57,127 nt of DNA from Nitrospina sp. (GCA_018653085.1 JABIAY010000036.1:1-57127); one strand, 5' to 3'; counted from the stretch's first letter, positions 31,154-40,787 are shown. Numbers and translations: made by a program. Notes: generated from the sequence alone by a model not told the origin.

Positions 31154-32515
31154 TCAACCCTGCAAACTTTCATCGGTTATCACTGCACCTGAAGGCAGGA
31201 TCAAAGGCTTTTTCAATCCGTTCAAGTGCACTTTACCTTTAAGGGAAGCCGTTCCTTCAAAACGGACCTCTCCATCTATTTTCAATTCCTCCAAATTAAT
31301 AAGGTCTGGAATGATGGGCAAACTGTTTTGAAAGTTTTCTATATTTTGCAGGAACTCTCCCAGTTCTATTTTGGGCAAATGTTTTTTTTGCGGACTCATT
31401 TTTAACTGGCCCTTGTTCAAAGTGAAAAGGTTGGAACGCAGTAATAACAAATCATCTGTTTTTTTAACCGGCAAAAACCGGTCACGCGAAACGGTGAGAC
31501 CGACAGCCCCCTCAAAACATTCCAAAGCAGAACCTATGGCGGTTTCAAGTTGCACGGCAGGAGTTTCCCCGACATTTTTCCGGTTCACCAGCACAGTTAA
31601 TTCCAGAGGCCCCTGACTCAGCCTGTCCTTCAAGGCAACCAGATTAATCCAGATATTATTGGTATTGAATACCTTGAATTTTTTCTGGTCGCAAAACTCG
31701 TCAACCTTATCATCGGGAACACGGGCAATCTCCAATAGCTTGAGTTTTCCATCCTGCTGGTAGAGTGTCCCTCCCTTGACATCCGCTGGAGTCTTGGCAG
31801 TCATTTCCATTAAGAAGGGAATATTGCACTCATCCATATAATTCAGGATGACAGGATCCACAGTGGCCCCAAGGTTATCGGCATTGGAAATAAAGAGAAT
31901 TTCTCTGCCCGCATCCAACAGCCGTTGCAAGATTCCCTGTTGCCAGATACATTGATAAAAATCTCCATGTCCCGGAGGATAGTAGGCCTGATCTCCGTAT
32001 TCATCAGGGGTGAGCGGACTTAGACTGTCAGCATGCAAGCGAGGAAATTTGTTTTGCTGAAAACCGATTATCTCCGCAGAAGTTTTAAGACCGCTTAAAT
32101 GCACCTGGGTTTCTTCATGCGTGTAGAAACTGTTCATCAAGAGCAGGGGAATTTTTTGCCCCCATTTCCGATTCAGGCTTTCGATCTGCTCCAGAATCAA
32201 ATCCAGAAAAGATTTATTGTCCCGCACCTCAATCAGGGACTTGGGTCCCGCACAACCCATACTGGTTCCCATACCACCATTGAGCTTACCCACAACAAGC
32301 TTGGACAGTTGGTGTGTCGTCTTTGAATCATCCGGGGATGGCAAGCCGGAAAAATCCGGCAGACTTGCAGAGTCGGGAGTCGCTATTGAATGCCAATCCT
32401 GAATTTTAGACGGCCCCTGGCGAAACTGGCTGATCATCTGCCAGTAAGCATCCCGTTGCGGGCCTTCAAGATATCGGCCCAACGCACTCCATAAAAAATC
32501 TTTATCTTCTGACAT
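31154..32515 (-). CDS. UTP-glucose-1-phosphate uridylyltransferase, eukaryote-type (UGP2 family)
   Basis: 453 residues. The nucleotide-binding loop LVVGKLNGGMGTSMGCAGPKSLIEV (about 73-97) is the signature of the eukaryotic UDPGP family, not of bacterial GalU. NSFYTHEETQ, PPGHGDFYQCIW and FISNADNLGATVD follow, then a C-terminal beta-helix-like tail. It makes UDP-glucose from UTP and glucose 1-phosphate for glycans, LPS or storage sugars. It is preceded on the same strand by gpx with a repeat between them. UDP-N-acetylglucosamine pyrophosphorylase activity cannot be excluded but the loop favours UDP-glucose. Confidence 0.9.
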   Translation of the reverse strand: MSEDKDFLWSALGRYLEGPQRDAYWQMISQFRQGPSKIQDWHSIATPDSASLPDFSGLPSPDDSKTTHQLSKLVVGKLNGGMGTSMGCAGPKSLIEVRDNKSFLDLILEQIESLNRKWGQKIPLLLMNSFYTHEETQVHLSGLKTSAEIIGFQQNKFPRLHADSLSPLTPDEYGDQAYYPPGHGDFYQCIWQQGILQRLLDAGREILFISNADNLGATVDPVILNYMDECNIPFLMEMTAKTPADVKGGTLYQQDGKLKLLEIARVPDDKVDEFCDQKKFKVFNTNNIWINLVALKDRLSQGPLELTVLVNRKNVGETPAVQLETAIGSALECFEGAVGLTVSRDRFLPVKKTDDLLLLRSNLFTLNKGQLKMSPQKKHLPKIELGEFLQNIENFQNSLPIIPDLINLEELKIDGEVRFEGTASLKGKVHLNGLKKPLILPSGAVITDESLQG

Positions 32516-32588
32516 AGAAAAATCCTAAAGTTGCAATATCTTTACCTTACGGGCAAACACTCTCTTGGTTTTACGGGTCATTGCTCAC

Positions 32589-32619
32589 TGCCACCGGCGG
32601 CTACGCCGGCGCCTAGTGG
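32589..32619. repeat. Dispersed repeat at the gpx stop codon
   Basis: TGCCACCGGCGGCTACGCCGG (32589-32609) is identical to 12868-12888 and joins directly to CGCCTAGTGG (32610-32619), the end of the 19-bp repeat. The TAG at 32613-32615, read on the minus strand, ends gpx. Confidence 0.75.
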
Positions 32620-33230
32620 AGCTCCTCTTCCAGTTTCTTGATCAGGACAGGGGAATCCGGGGCCACCTCACTCAAAAAGCTGGCTACGGGGATGCCATTT
32701 TTCCCAACCAGAAATTTATGAAAGTTCCACTGCGCCTCATTTTTCTCAGGAACCTGCATTCTTTTTACCCGGTATAACACCCACTTTGCCAGCGCGAATA
32801 TTTTCGACCGCATGCCCCTTCCCTGAGGCTCTAATCTACGGCCATATAAATATTGATAAAGAGGATTTTTTTTAGGGCCCAGAACCGACACCTTGCTGAA
32901 AAGGTCAAATGTCACGGGGTAAGTTTTCTGGCAAAAATCTTTAATTTCCTCATCGGACCCCGGTTCCTGAGCACCAAAATCATTGCTGGGAAAAGCCAGA
33001 ATACTCAGGCCCTGGTCCCGGTATTTTTCATAGAGTTTTTGCAGGCCCGAATACTGGGGGGTGAACCCGCATTCAGAAGCCACATTGACAACCAGCAAAA
33101 CCCTGCCCTGAAATTTAGAAAGTTTGATGGCTTCTCCGGTAATGGTTTGGGCTGTAAAATCATAAATCTTTTTATCCAAGGGTTGCAGATCCCCTAATTG
33201 AAAGTTAGAAGCAGAAAACTGACTATACAT
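32613..33230 (-). CDS. Glutathione peroxidase-family thiol peroxidase
   Basis: 205 residues from the ATG at 33230; frames starting further upstream would include an unrelated basic leader. The family motif NVASECGFTPQY carries Cys54, not selenocysteine, as the peroxidatic residue. LAFPSNDFGAQEPGSDEEI and the WNFHKFLVGKNG segment complete the Gln and Trp/Asn catalytic set. It reduces hydroperoxides, in bacteria usually with thioredoxin. An insert of about 25 residues before WNFHKF makes it longer than the usual 160. Its stop comes from repeat DNA. Confidence 0.9.
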   Translation of the reverse strand: MYSQFSASNFQLGDLQPLDKKIYDFTAQTITGEAIKLSKFQGRVLLVVNVASECGFTPQYSGLQKLYEKYRDQGLSILAFPSNDFGAQEPGSDEEIKDFCQKTYPVTFDLFSKVSVLGPKKNPLYQYLYGRRLEPQGRGMRSKIFALAKWVLYRVKRMQVPEKNEAQWNFHKFLVGKNGIPVASFLSEVAPDSPVLIKKLEEELH

Positions 33231-33275
33231 TGAGGTATAATGAACTGTGCAATCTTTTAAAAAGGCGCATTTCAA

Positions 33276-33884
33276 ATGCTGGTTTTCAAAAACAATCTTT
33301 ATGACATCCAGTCCCTTGGCAAACCGACCCCTTGCCCGGACCCGGACTACGACTCCTGTTTTGACCCTCCCCATTTTATTGAAGTAGCCCTCAATCAGGA
33401 AGAGGAAATTTTGTCATTCATTGAGCACCAGCCTCAGATGTACTGGAGAGAAGATTTTCAGCAGTTCTACCCCCATGCGGGAAGAATCAATTCCCTGCAT
33501 TCTCTTAAAGAAATCCTGAGAATTTTAAAGTTCGGATTAAACGAGAAATCATGCTGGCATCATATGAACAGTTACCATTTTTGTTTTTTATATGATGTGT
33601 TAGTACGTTTTTCTTTTAACTACAACCATGACAGTTTACAGGACAAATTGTCATACCTTCCTGAGTTAAAGGGCAAATCAGTATACCTTGGCAGTTTTAT
33701 CAGCACCTATTTCTTTAATCGCGCGTTTCTGATAGAACCCGAGCATTTCAATTCCTTCAAACCGGAGGATAAAATCGAGTACGACTGCCCCTGCCTGTTT
33801 AGCGTGATCAACGGCCTCACACCGACACGAGAAGAAATAGCCCTGAAAGAATCCAAAGATTATCCTTACACGGTTTTTGTTTGA
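33276..33884 (+). CDS. Hypothetical protein
   Basis: 202 residues, acidic and aromatic-rich (many Phe, Tyr, His), no signal peptide or membrane helix. Features seen: CPDPDYDSCFDPPH near the N-terminus, a cluster of His/Trp/Cys in SCWHHMNSYHFCFLYDVLVRF (about 92-112) and a CPC pair near 172. Divergent from gpx with 45 bp between. No family recognised. The His/Cys clusters could bind metal; that is speculation. Confidence 0.6.
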   Translation: MLVFKNNLYDIQSLGKPTPCPDPDYDSCFDPPHFIEVALNQEEEILSFIEHQPQMYWREDFQQFYPHAGRINSLHSLKEILRILKFGLNEKSCWHHMNSYHFCFLYDVLVRFSFNYNHDSLQDKLSYLPELKGKSVYLGSFISTYFFNRAFLIEPEHFNSFKPEDKIEYDCPCLFSVINGLTPTREEIALKESKDYPYTVFV

Positions 33885-33961
33885 TCTGTCTGCAGATTGT
33901 TCCGCAAAACCCCGGTTTCAGCGCAAGTTGATCCCTGTCATGTTGCATGTTACAATGCGAC

Positions 33962-34240
33962 ATGATCGAGAACTTTCGCCACAGAGGTTTAAAAAGGCTC
34001 TACGAAAAAGGCGACAAAAGCCGATTAAGACCAGACATTGCAGACAAGGCCGAGCTTTATTTATCAGTTCTTGATAGTGCTGAGAAGCTAGAGGAGCTGG
34101 ATATTACAGGGTTCAATTTTCACCGCCTCACAGGCGACATGCGTGGTTTTTACAGTGTTTTTGTCTCAAGAAACCACAGGATTGTCTTCCGATTTGAAGA
34201 TGGAAGAGCTTTCGATATTGACTTGGTAGACTACCATTAG
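33962..34240 (+). CDS. higB: HigB-type mRNA-cleaving toxin
   Basis: 92 residues starting MIENFRHRGLKRLYEKGDKSRLRP. The RelE/HigB fold appears in order: KAELYLSVLDSAEKLEELD, the GFNFHRLTGDMRGFYSVFVSRNHRIVFRF strand region and the acidic end VDYH. HigB cuts mRNA on the ribosome. Toxin-first order with higA 12 bases downstream is the normal higBA layout, and the toxin appears full length. Confidence 0.92.
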   Translation: MIENFRHRGLKRLYEKGDKSRLRPDIADKAELYLSVLDSAEKLEELDITGFNFHRLTGDMRGFYSVFVSRNHRIVFRFEDGRAFDIDLVDYH

Positions 34241-34252
34241 GAGGAAATTATC

Positions 34253-34549
34253 ATGGCGATGAAAAATCCCGTTCATCCGGGAAAAATGATAAAGCATTGC
34301 ATAGAGTCTTCAGGATTAAATGTTACAGAAGCCGCAAAAGGTTTAGGCGTAACCCGGCAAACACTCTCGCGGGTGATCAACACCAAAACCTCTCTATCAG
34401 CAGAAATGGCTATTCGTGCCTCCAAGGCTTTTGGCAGTACGCCAGAACATTGGCTCAGGATGCAAATGGCCTATGACATGGCCCGTATGCGCGATAAGGC
34501 GGCTAGAATAAAGGTAAAACGTTTTCCAGAGGCCTCTGCCGTTTCTTAA
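34253..34549 (+). CDS. higA: HigA-type antitoxin
   Basis: 98 residues, begins MAMKNPVHPGKMIKHCIESSGLNVTEAAKGLGVTRQTLSRVINTKTSLSAEMAIRASKAFGSTPEHWLRMQ, the HigA/VapI HTH_3 pattern with the HPG start. GAGGAAA precedes the ATG. It should bind HigB and repress the shared promoter. Intact, so the pair is probably active. Confidence 0.95.
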   Translation: MAMKNPVHPGKMIKHCIESSGLNVTEAAKGLGVTRQTLSRVINTKTSLSAEMAIRASKAFGSTPEHWLRMQMAYDMARMRDKAARIKVKRFPEASAVS

Positions 34550-34581
34550 ACCGAAGGATAATATCCGGACTGAGCAAAGAA

Positions 34582-34932
34582 TTATTCTGACCATACTGCA
34601 AGCTCATTTCCGTTTGGGTCACGGAAATGGAATCTTTTGCCACCGGGAAACTCAAAGACAGGCTTTGATATTTCTCCGCCAGCCTTTATCACGCACTCTA
34701 ATTTTTGATTCAGGTCATTGGCGTATAAGACAACTAGAATGCCTGAACTTGATACCTGGGCATCCCCTTCTCCATTAAAGCCACCATCAACACTTGCACC
34801 AGAAAAACTGATGTAATTTGGCCCCCAGTCGGTAAACTCCCATTCAAAGACCTCGTTATAGAATTTTTTTGTCTCGGCATTTTTAACCAGAGGTAATTCA
34901 ATATAATTAATACTATTGTCTTTATTACTCAT
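34582..34932 (-). CDS. VOC-family (glyoxalase-fold) protein
   Basis: 116 residues with the vicinal-oxygen-chelate layout: INYIELPLVKNAETKKFYNEVFEWEFTDWGPNYISFSG, central VVLYANDLNQKLECVIKAGGEISKPVFEFPGGKRFHFRDPNGNELAVWSE. The PGGKRFHFRDPNGN end is typical of the bleomycin-resistance/dioxygenase-like subgroup. Substrate unknown. Convergent with higA. Confidence 0.85.
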   Translation of the reverse strand: MSNKDNSINYIELPLVKNAETKKFYNEVFEWEFTDWGPNYISFSGASVDGGFNGEGDAQVSSSGILVVLYANDLNQKLECVIKAGGEISKPVFEFPGGKRFHFRDPNGNELAVWSE

Positions 34933-35022
34933 GAAACTTCCCTTTTCATTTAAAATGGAAAATATAGGCCCATATTGATTAAGATAAACATTTTATCAGC
35001 CTTGCAGTAAAGGAAAAATTCA

Positions 35023-36567
35023 TTGCTCCCTGTTGTCACAGCAGAACAAATGCAGGCCATCGACCGGCATGCCATTGATGATCTTGGAATTCCCGGTATC
35101 ACTCTCATGGAGAATGCCGGCATTGGAGTTGTCCATGAATTACAAACACGCTTTCCTGATCTATCGCTCAAAAAGGTTTTCATATTTTGCGGTAAAGGCA
35201 ATAACGGCGGAGATGGTTTTGTCGTTGCCCGGCACCTGTCCGGCCTGGGCTCCGAAGTTCGGGTCCTGTTAGCCGGCAAATTGTCGGAGCTGAAAGGAGA
35301 CGCAGAAGTCAACGCCACCTCCGCACAAAATATTGGCATTCAGGTTGACGAGTTGACCCCTGATAATTTGAACCAGCATGACCCTGAACTGCGCCATTGC
35401 AATATCATCATCGATGCCGTTTTTGGTACGGGGCTAAATAAACCGGTCACCGGCTTCATGGAAAAGGTCATAGATAAAATCAACCAGTTTGAAAAGTTTG
35501 TGGTCTCAGTGGATATCAATTCCGGTGTGGACTCAGATAGCGGCCAGTTAATAGGACCTCATGTTAAATCCGCTTTGACCCTTGCCCTTGCCTGTTGGAA
35601 ACAAAGCCATTTACTCCATCCTTCTGCCGGTGTCATGCAGGAAACCCGGCTCATCGATATTGGCATTCCGGACAAATCCCATGAGGGGCAGGACATCCGC
35701 ATCCATCTATGCGAAGAGGAAGACATAAAATCCTGGTTTCAGAAACGCGATCCCAATAGCCACAAAGGCGATTATGGCCATGTCCTGGTTCTGGCAGGTT
35801 CCCAGGGTAAGGAGGGCGCGGCGGGAATGACTGCCCTGGCGGTTTTGCGGTCCGGAGCCGGCTTATGCACCCTGGCTCTACCCGACTCCTGCCAGAAGGC
35901 GGCTCACCCTATGGAAGTAATGACCGTGCCACTGCCTGAAACTGCCAACGGCACACTGGCCTTGAGCGCGAAAGAATCTATTCTGGAACTTCTCAAGGAA
36001 AAATCTGCACTGGCCATCGGCCCTGGAATCACCACTGACCCTGAAACCGTTGCTCTGATCGGTGAAATATTGCCACTGATTCAATGTCCGCTGGTACTCG
36101 ATGCGGATGCCCTGAACGCAATATCAGCGCATAAGGACTGGTTGGGAACGTTGCCGGACAAAACGGTTCTCACCCCGCACCCTAAAGAAATGTCCCGTTT
36201 AACCGGAGTGCCAACACAGGAAATTCAAAATAATCGCATGACCATCGCCGCAAAATTTGCCAGCGAGCACTCTTTAACTCTGGTTCTAAAAGGTTCTCCA
36301 AGCCTGATCGCCTCAGCCGATGGAACTGTGGTCATCAATCCCACAGGCAATGCCGGCATGGCAACAGGCGGATCGGGAGACGTTTTAACCGGAATCATTG
36401 CGGGACTCATGGCTCAAGGTCTGGCCCCCTGCCCGGCCGCCATTGCGGGTTCCTATATACACGGTCAAGCAGGAGATCACTTTGCTGAGACTGAAAGCCA
36501 AACCACCCTGATTGCCGGTGATTTATTAAGGTGTCTGCCGGAAACCCTGAAACGCATACTTCCATAG
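35023..36567 (+). CDS. nnr: Bifunctional NAD(P)H-hydrate epimerase / ADP-dependent dehydratase
   Basis: 514 residues from a TTG start with AAAGG upstream. The N-terminal YjeF epimerase domain (about 1-215) has MQAIDRHAIDDLGIPGITLMENAG and CGKGNNGGDGFVVARHL. The C-terminal ribokinase-like dehydratase (about 225-510) has LAGSQGKEGAAGMTALAVLRSGAGL and NPTGNAGMATGGSGDVLTGIIAGLMAQG. It repairs hydrated NADH/NADPH. tsaE follows three bases after the stop, a linkage seen in many bacteria. Confidence 0.96.
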   Translation: MLPVVTAEQMQAIDRHAIDDLGIPGITLMENAGIGVVHELQTRFPDLSLKKVFIFCGKGNNGGDGFVVARHLSGLGSEVRVLLAGKLSELKGDAEVNATSAQNIGIQVDELTPDNLNQHDPELRHCNIIIDAVFGTGLNKPVTGFMEKVIDKINQFEKFVVSVDINSGVDSDSGQLIGPHVKSALTLALACWKQSHLLHPSAGVMQETRLIDIGIPDKSHEGQDIRIHLCEEEDIKSWFQKRDPNSHKGDYGHVLVLAGSQGKEGAAGMTALAVLRSGAGLCTLALPDSCQKAAHPMEVMTVPLPETANGTLALSAKESILELLKEKSALAIGPGITTDPETVALIGEILPLIQCPLVLDADALNAISAHKDWLGTLPDKTVLTPHPKEMSRLTGVPTQEIQNNRMTIAAKFASEHSLTLVLKGSPSLIASADGTVVINPTGNAGMATGGSGDVLTGIIAGLMAQGLAPCPAAIAGSYIHGQAGDHFAETESQTTLIAGDLLRCLPETLKRILP

Positions 36568-36570
36568 AGA

Positions 36571-37053
36571 ATGAAAAAAATATCGAATAGTCCTGAAGAA
36601 ACCCTGGAATTAGGAAAATCACTCGGCATCTCTTTGGGTGCCGGTGACATCATCCTTCTGTTTGGGGATCTCGGTGCAGGCAAAACCTGCTTTACCCAGG
36701 GAATCTGTTACGGTTTGGAACTGGACAAGGCTTCCTACATTCGCAGTCCCACTTTCACCTTGATCAATGAGTACCAAGGCAAACTTCCCATTTACCATAT
36801 CGACCTGTACCGGATCGAAACCCAGGAGGAAATCTTTTCTCTGGGCCTTGAGGAAATTTTATATAACCAAGGGGTAACGATCATCGAGTGGGCGGAAAAA
36901 CTGCGTTCACCCAAAAAACCAGACAAACTCATCCTGAACATTCAGGACAGATTAGAAATAAATATAAAAATCACCAGCGATTCCCAGCGAGAATTCACCT
37001 TCAATCCGGTTTTTTCGGAACCGCGATCCTTCCCTGATTTCACTTTACTTTAG
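36571..37053 (+). CDS. tsaE: tRNA threonylcarbamoyladenosine synthesis ATPase TsaE
   Basis: 160 residues. P-loop FGDLGAGKTCFTQGI (about 31-45), SPTFTLINEYQGKLPIYHIDLYRI (about 62-85) and the IIEWAEKL Walker-B-like motif are TsaE hallmarks. It works with TsaB and TsaD to make t6A37 on ANN-decoding tRNAs. Co-transcribed with nnr. Confidence 0.95.
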   Translation: MKKISNSPEETLELGKSLGISLGAGDIILLFGDLGAGKTCFTQGICYGLELDKASYIRSPTFTLINEYQGKLPIYHIDLYRIETQEEIFSLGLEEILYNQGVTIIEWAEKLRSPKKPDKLILNIQDRLEINIKITSDSQREFTFNPVFSEPRSFPDFTLL

Positions 37054-37057
37054 GGGT

Positions 37058-37091
37058 ATGGTATGGCATCATTGCCCCCATGGTATGCCAT
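37058..37091 (+). repeat. Near-identical 12-bp repeats upstream of lptC
   Basis: ATGGTATGGCAT (37058-37069) and ATGGTATGCCAT (37080-37091) differ by one base; their last seven bases also form an inverted repeat (ATGGCAT/ATGCCAT). Located 40-70 bp before lptC, where an operator for the envelope cluster could lie. Alternatively the inverted repeat is a weak end to the nnr-tsaE transcript. Confidence 0.35.
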
Positions 37092-37130
37092 TTGCATAAA
37101 CGCTTAATGCTTTATAAATTAATTATTTAA

Positions 37131-37577
37131 ATGATCAACACGATCAGAATAGCTTTATTGTTAGTGGCCTTCAGCGTAATCGGAGCGGCGGGGTTTTATT
37201 TTCTTAAAAACCTCGGCACTTCTGTCGAGATGGGTAACATCCGAGTCAAGGTGATGGAAAAGGGCATTGATGTTGAAATTGAGAATTTCAAGATCAGCCA
37301 CGAAGTCAAGGGTGTCAAGGAGTGGGAACTCAAAGCTGATTTTGCGCAAATCAACAACGAGGAAAACTTAACAACGATGCAAAATGTAGAAATGATTCTC
37401 CACAAAGGCGAAAACAAGAGATATGTCATTGTTGCGGATTCGGGAATCTATAAAGAAACAACCAAGGACGTTGATTTGACAGGTCACGTAAAATTTGTGG
37501 GTGCACCGGATATTTTGATGGATCGGTTGAGCACCAACTCTAAAAAAAACAGCGCAGTGGAACAGCATGAAAATTAA
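37131..37577 (+). CDS. lptC: LPS export protein LptC
   Basis: 148 residues. A single N-terminal membrane anchor (about 5-27) and a beta-rich periplasmic domain (about 45-140: IDVEIENFKISHEVKGVKEWELKADFAQINNEENLTTMQNVEMILH) fit the LptC/YrbK family. It passes LPS from LptBFG to LptA. The 3' end overlaps lptA by 11 bases. Confidence 0.88.
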   Translation: MINTIRIALLLVAFSVIGAAGFYFLKNLGTSVEMGNIRVKVMEKGIDVEIENFKISHEVKGVKEWELKADFAQINNEENLTTMQNVEMILHKGENKRYVIVADSGIYKETTKDVDLTGHVKFVGAPDILMDRLSTNSKKNSAVEQHEN

Positions 37578-38163
37578 ATTAACCGGATTAATTATTTTTG
37601 CCATCTGGGTATTTGTGGCCTTGCCTGCCACAGCTCAAGACAAAACACCTGCGAAAGAAGCTCCGCCGGGCAAACCAGCAGTGAAGACAAAGTCCAAAAA
37701 GAGCAAAGAACCTATAGAAATCACCTCTGAGCGTATGCGGTCTGAAAACGGAGGAGTAAAAATAGTTTTTTCGGGCAACGTAGTGAGTTATCAGGGCGAC
37801 CTGAAAATCACTTCTGACATTATGGAGATCTATAATACTGAGGACAAAAAGGAAACTGAAGAGATTGTGGCCATTGGCAATGTTGTCATTACCCGGTGTT
37901 TAAAAAGGGCTATCGGAGACCGGGCAGTCTATTTGGACAAATTGCAAAAGATAATTTTAACGGGTGCCCCCCATGCCACCGCATGGGAAGAGGACAATAT
38001 GATTGAAGGTCGGGAGCTGATTTTTCTCATGGAGCAAGACCGGTTTATCGCCAATGAAAAGGTGCGCATGAAAATCTACCCAAAGGATGAGGAAAACGAC
38101 CCTAAAGAAAAAAGCCCGAAAAAAAAGTCTCCGCCAACCGATCAACCTTGTTCCTCTAAATAA
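37567..38163 (+). CDS. lptA: Periplasmic LPS transport protein LptA
   Basis: 198 residues with a signal peptide (about 1-24). An OstA-type domain covers about 45-175 ([65 protein letters not shown]). LptA bridges the periplasm between LptC and LptD. The C-terminal ~25 residues are Lys/Pro/Glu-rich and low complexity. Gene order lptC-lptA-lptB is conserved. Confidence 0.9.
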   Translation: MKIKLTGLIIFAIWVFVALPATAQDKTPAKEAPPGKPAVKTKSKKSKEPIEITSERMRSENGGVKIVFSGNVVSYQGDLKITSDIMEIYNTEDKKETEEIVAIGNVVITRCLKRAIGDRAVYLDKLQKIILTGAPHATAWEEDNMIEGRELIFLMEQDRFIANEKVRMKIYPKDEENDPKEKSPKKKSPPTDQPCSSK

Positions 38164-38167
38164 AAAA

Positions 38168-38890
38168 GTGGCTGGCCTAAGATCCGAAAATCTGATCAAG
38201 TCATACCGGACTCGAAAAGTAGTCAATAAGGTAAGTATTGAAGTCAATCAAGGCGAAATTGTGGGCCTGCTCGGTCCAAACGGTGCAGGCAAAACCACTA
38301 CCTTTTACATGGTTGTGGGGCTGACCCGCCCTGATGACGGTAAAGTTTTGTTAAATGATGAGGACGTCACCTGTTTTCCCATGCATGAACGTGCCAAAAG
38401 AGGAATAAGTTATTTGCCACAGGAACCTTCGGTTTTCAGGAAATTGACGGTGGAGGAAAATATCATTGCGGTTCTGGAGACCCAGAAACTCTCCGGCTTT
38501 GACTGCAAAAAAAAGGCCCGCTCACTTCTTCGTGAGCTCAATATTCTCCACATAAAAGACTCCAAAGCTTATTCACTTTCGGGGGGCGAACGAAGACGTG
38601 TGGAAATCAGTCGGGCTTTGGCCACATCCCCGGTATTTATTCTCCTGGATGAGCCTTTTGCAGGTATCGACCCTATTGCCGTGGCGGATATTCAATCCAT
38701 TATTTCCCAGTTAAAAAAGAAGGGCATTGGCGTTTTGATCACCGATCATAATGTCCGGGAAACCTTGAGTATCACTGATCGTGCTTACATTATCAACGCT
38801 GGGGAAATCATCTCATCGGGAAAACCGATAGACGTTGCCCAGGATGAAAAAGTAAAACAGATTTATCTGGGCAACCAGTTTTCATTTTAG
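38168..38890 (+). CDS. lptB: LPS export ABC transporter ATPase LptB
   Basis: Start taken at GTG 38168, four bases after the lptA stop; this gives 240 residues beginning (M)[13 protein letters not shown], matching LptB length and N-terminus. A longer frame starting inside lptA adds only a basic leader. Walker [11 protein letters not shown]-loop YLPQE, signature [16 protein letters not shown], Walker [14 protein letters not shown] and the H-loop DHNVRE are all present. It powers LPS extraction from the inner membrane with LptFG. Confidence 0.95.
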   Translation: MAGLRSENLIKSYRTRKVVNKVSIEVNQGEIVGLLGPNGAGKTTTFYMVVGLTRPDDGKVLLNDEDVTCFPMHERAKRGISYLPQEPSVFRKLTVEENIIAVLETQKLSGFDCKKKARSLLRELNILHIKDSKAYSLSGGERRRVEISRALATSPVFILLDEPFAGIDPIAVADIQSIISQLKKKGIGVLITDHNVRETLSITDRAYIINAGEIISSGKPIDVAQDEKVKQIYLGNQFSF

Positions 38891-38907
38891 GCCGGGAGCG
38901 AGCATTT

Positions 38908-40341
38908 ATGGCGATGGAAATGAAAATGAATTTGAACTTGAAGATGGGCCAGAAGCTGGTCATGACGCCCATGCTTCAACAGGCCATCAAGCTCCTGCCT
39001 TTGGCAAGACTGGAACTTGCTCAATTGATAAGGCAAGAAATTATAGAAAATCCGGTTCTGGAAGAGTTGTTGGAAGAAGAGAATGAAAGTGAACAGGAAA
39101 ATAGCCAGGAAGAAAAAGGACCGAATGAGGATACCCCGCCCGACAATGAACAGAGCTCAGACTCTCAGGATCAGGAAATCGACTGGGACAGTTATTTTCA
39201 AGGCAACATAGATCAGGGCATGTCCGTCGAAAGCTATACTGAAAAACCCTCTATTGAATCTACATACAAAAAAGAAGCTAATTTGGCCGACCACCTCATG
39301 TGGCAACTGGATTTATCTGTTGACTCTGAAGAGGATAAATTTATCGGGTCATGCATCATAGGTAATATTCAGAATGACGGATATCTTTGCACCGAGCTGC
39401 AGGAGATTGCTGAAATTTGCAACACTGAAGAAAAAAATGTACTGAGGGTTCTAAACATTATACAAACTTTTGAACCCACCGGAGTTGCCGCCCGATCCTT
39501 GAAAGAATGCCTGGTAAACCAAGCCCGTGTCCTTACAGATAAAAATCCCTATGTAGAAACACTCATCGAAAATTATCTGGAACGACTGGAGGACAGGTTC
39601 CTGCCAAAAATCGCCTCTGAATTGAAAGTTGATTTAGAGGAAGTTTTAGACGCCTTGAAAATCATCAGGGATTTATGCCCCAAACCCGGACTGTTATTCA
39701 GTTCCGAAAGGGTCGACTATGTTGTCCCGGACCTTGTTGTAATTAAAACGGATGAGGGCTACGATGTGGTTTTAAATGATGATGGGGTTCCTGGCCTGAA
39801 GATCAGTCCTTACTACCACAACCTGTTAAAGACCACTAAAGAGGGGCAAACCAAGGAATACCTGGAAGACAAATACCGGTCTGCCTTATGGCTGATTAAA
39901 AGCATAGACCAACGAAGACAGACTATCTATAAAGTCGGGAAAAGTATCGTAAAACTGCAAAAAAACTTTTTGGATGATGGTTTATCCTATTTGGAGCCCA
40001 TGGTCCTGAAAGATGTGGCCAAAGATATTGAAATGCATGAGTCAACTGTAAGCAGAATCACCACAAACAAATACATAGATACTCCGCAGGGAATTTTTGA
40101 GCTTAAATTCTTTTTCCATAGTGGCATCAAATCCTATATGGGAAATGCCATGTCCTCCATTCGTGTAAAAAACATGATAAAGGAAATCATCAAGGAGGAA
40201 GACGGAAGCTCCCCATTAACAGACGATCAAATGGTTGAGGCGTTAATGAGGAAAAATGCTAAAATAGCACGAAGGACTATCACAAAGTATCGAAAGGAAC
40301 TGAATATTCCACCTGCAAGTAAAAGAAAAAAATGGTTTTAA
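38908..40341 (+). CDS. rpoN: RNA polymerase sigma-54 factor
   Basis: 477 residues. Region I is Gln/Leu-rich (LKMGQKLVMTPMLQQAIKLLPLARLELAQLIRQE, about 10-45), then an acidic linker (about 50-95), a core-binding domain (about 125-310) and the C-terminal HTH with the RpoN box ARRTITKYRKEL (about 454-465). Directs RNA polymerase to -24/-12 promoters, activated by NtrC-type proteins such as that at 14915. Follows lptB by 17 bases, the usual arrangement. Confidence 0.97.
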   Translation: MAMEMKMNLNLKMGQKLVMTPMLQQAIKLLPLARLELAQLIRQEIIENPVLEELLEEENESEQENSQEEKGPNEDTPPDNEQSSDSQDQEIDWDSYFQGNIDQGMSVESYTEKPSIESTYKKEANLADHLMWQLDLSVDSEEDKFIGSCIIGNIQNDGYLCTELQEIAEICNTEEKNVLRVLNIIQTFEPTGVAARSLKECLVNQARVLTDKNPYVETLIENYLERLEDRFLPKIASELKVDLEEVLDALKIIRDLCPKPGLLFSSERVDYVVPDLVVIKTDEGYDVVLNDDGVPGLKISPYYHNLLKTTKEGQTKEYLEDKYRSALWLIKSIDQRRQTIYKVGKSIVKLQKNFLDDGLSYLEPMVLKDVAKDIEMHESTVSRITTNKYIDTPQGIFELKFFFHSGIKSYMGNAMSSIRVKNMIKEIIKEEDGSSPLTDDQMVEALMRKNAKIARRTITKYRKELNIPPASKRKKWF

Positions 40342-40425
40342 TTTCCCCTGCCATATAGTAATTTATGCTCCTTTTAGTGGGCCCTAATCAAAATATATTG
40401 TTTGACGTTTTTCTTGGAGAACTCG

Positions 40426-40755
40426 ATGAAACTAACTGTAACTGGACGAAACATTGATATCACAGATGGCATCCGCGAACATTTGGAAAACAAAATGGAT
40501 AAAACCATCAAGGAACTGGGTGAAAAAGCAGATGTCCATGTAGCGCTTCATGTAGAGAAGCACCGGCATTTTGCTGAAATCACAGTAAAAACAAAGGGAT
40601 CTACAGTGCATAGTCAGGACGAGACCGATGACCTCTATGCTTCGATGGATAATGCCCTGCTAAAAATTGAAAAACAGTTAAGAAAACAGAAAGAAAAAGC
40701 TCAGGACCTTAGACTCAAAAAAGGCTCACAGTCCAAACTGGAAAACCAGGACTGA
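40426..40755 (+). CDS. hpf: Ribosome hibernation promoting factor, short form
   Basis: 109 residues from the ATG at 40426, which has TTGGAG at good spacing; an earlier start would add eight unlikely residues. MKLTVTGRNIDITDGIREHLENKMDK and HVALHVEKHRHFAEITVKTKG are the HPF/YfiA fold, ending in a basic helix. It binds the 30S subunit and stabilises inactive ribosomes. Lies between rpoN and ptsN as in many Proteobacteria. Confidence 0.94.
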   Translation: MKLTVTGRNIDITDGIREHLENKMDKTIKELGEKADVHVALHVEKHRHFAEITVKTKGSTVHSQDETDDLYASMDNALLKIEKQLRKQKEKAQDLRLKKGSQSKLENQD

Positions 40756-40787
40756 ACCGACCTCACCCTTAATTCGCTCCCAATGAA

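Noticed and set aside
38087-38167. Longer N-terminus for LptB
   Set aside because: The extra 27 residues are a second-frame reading of the lptA tail; the GTG at 38168 gives the normal family length.
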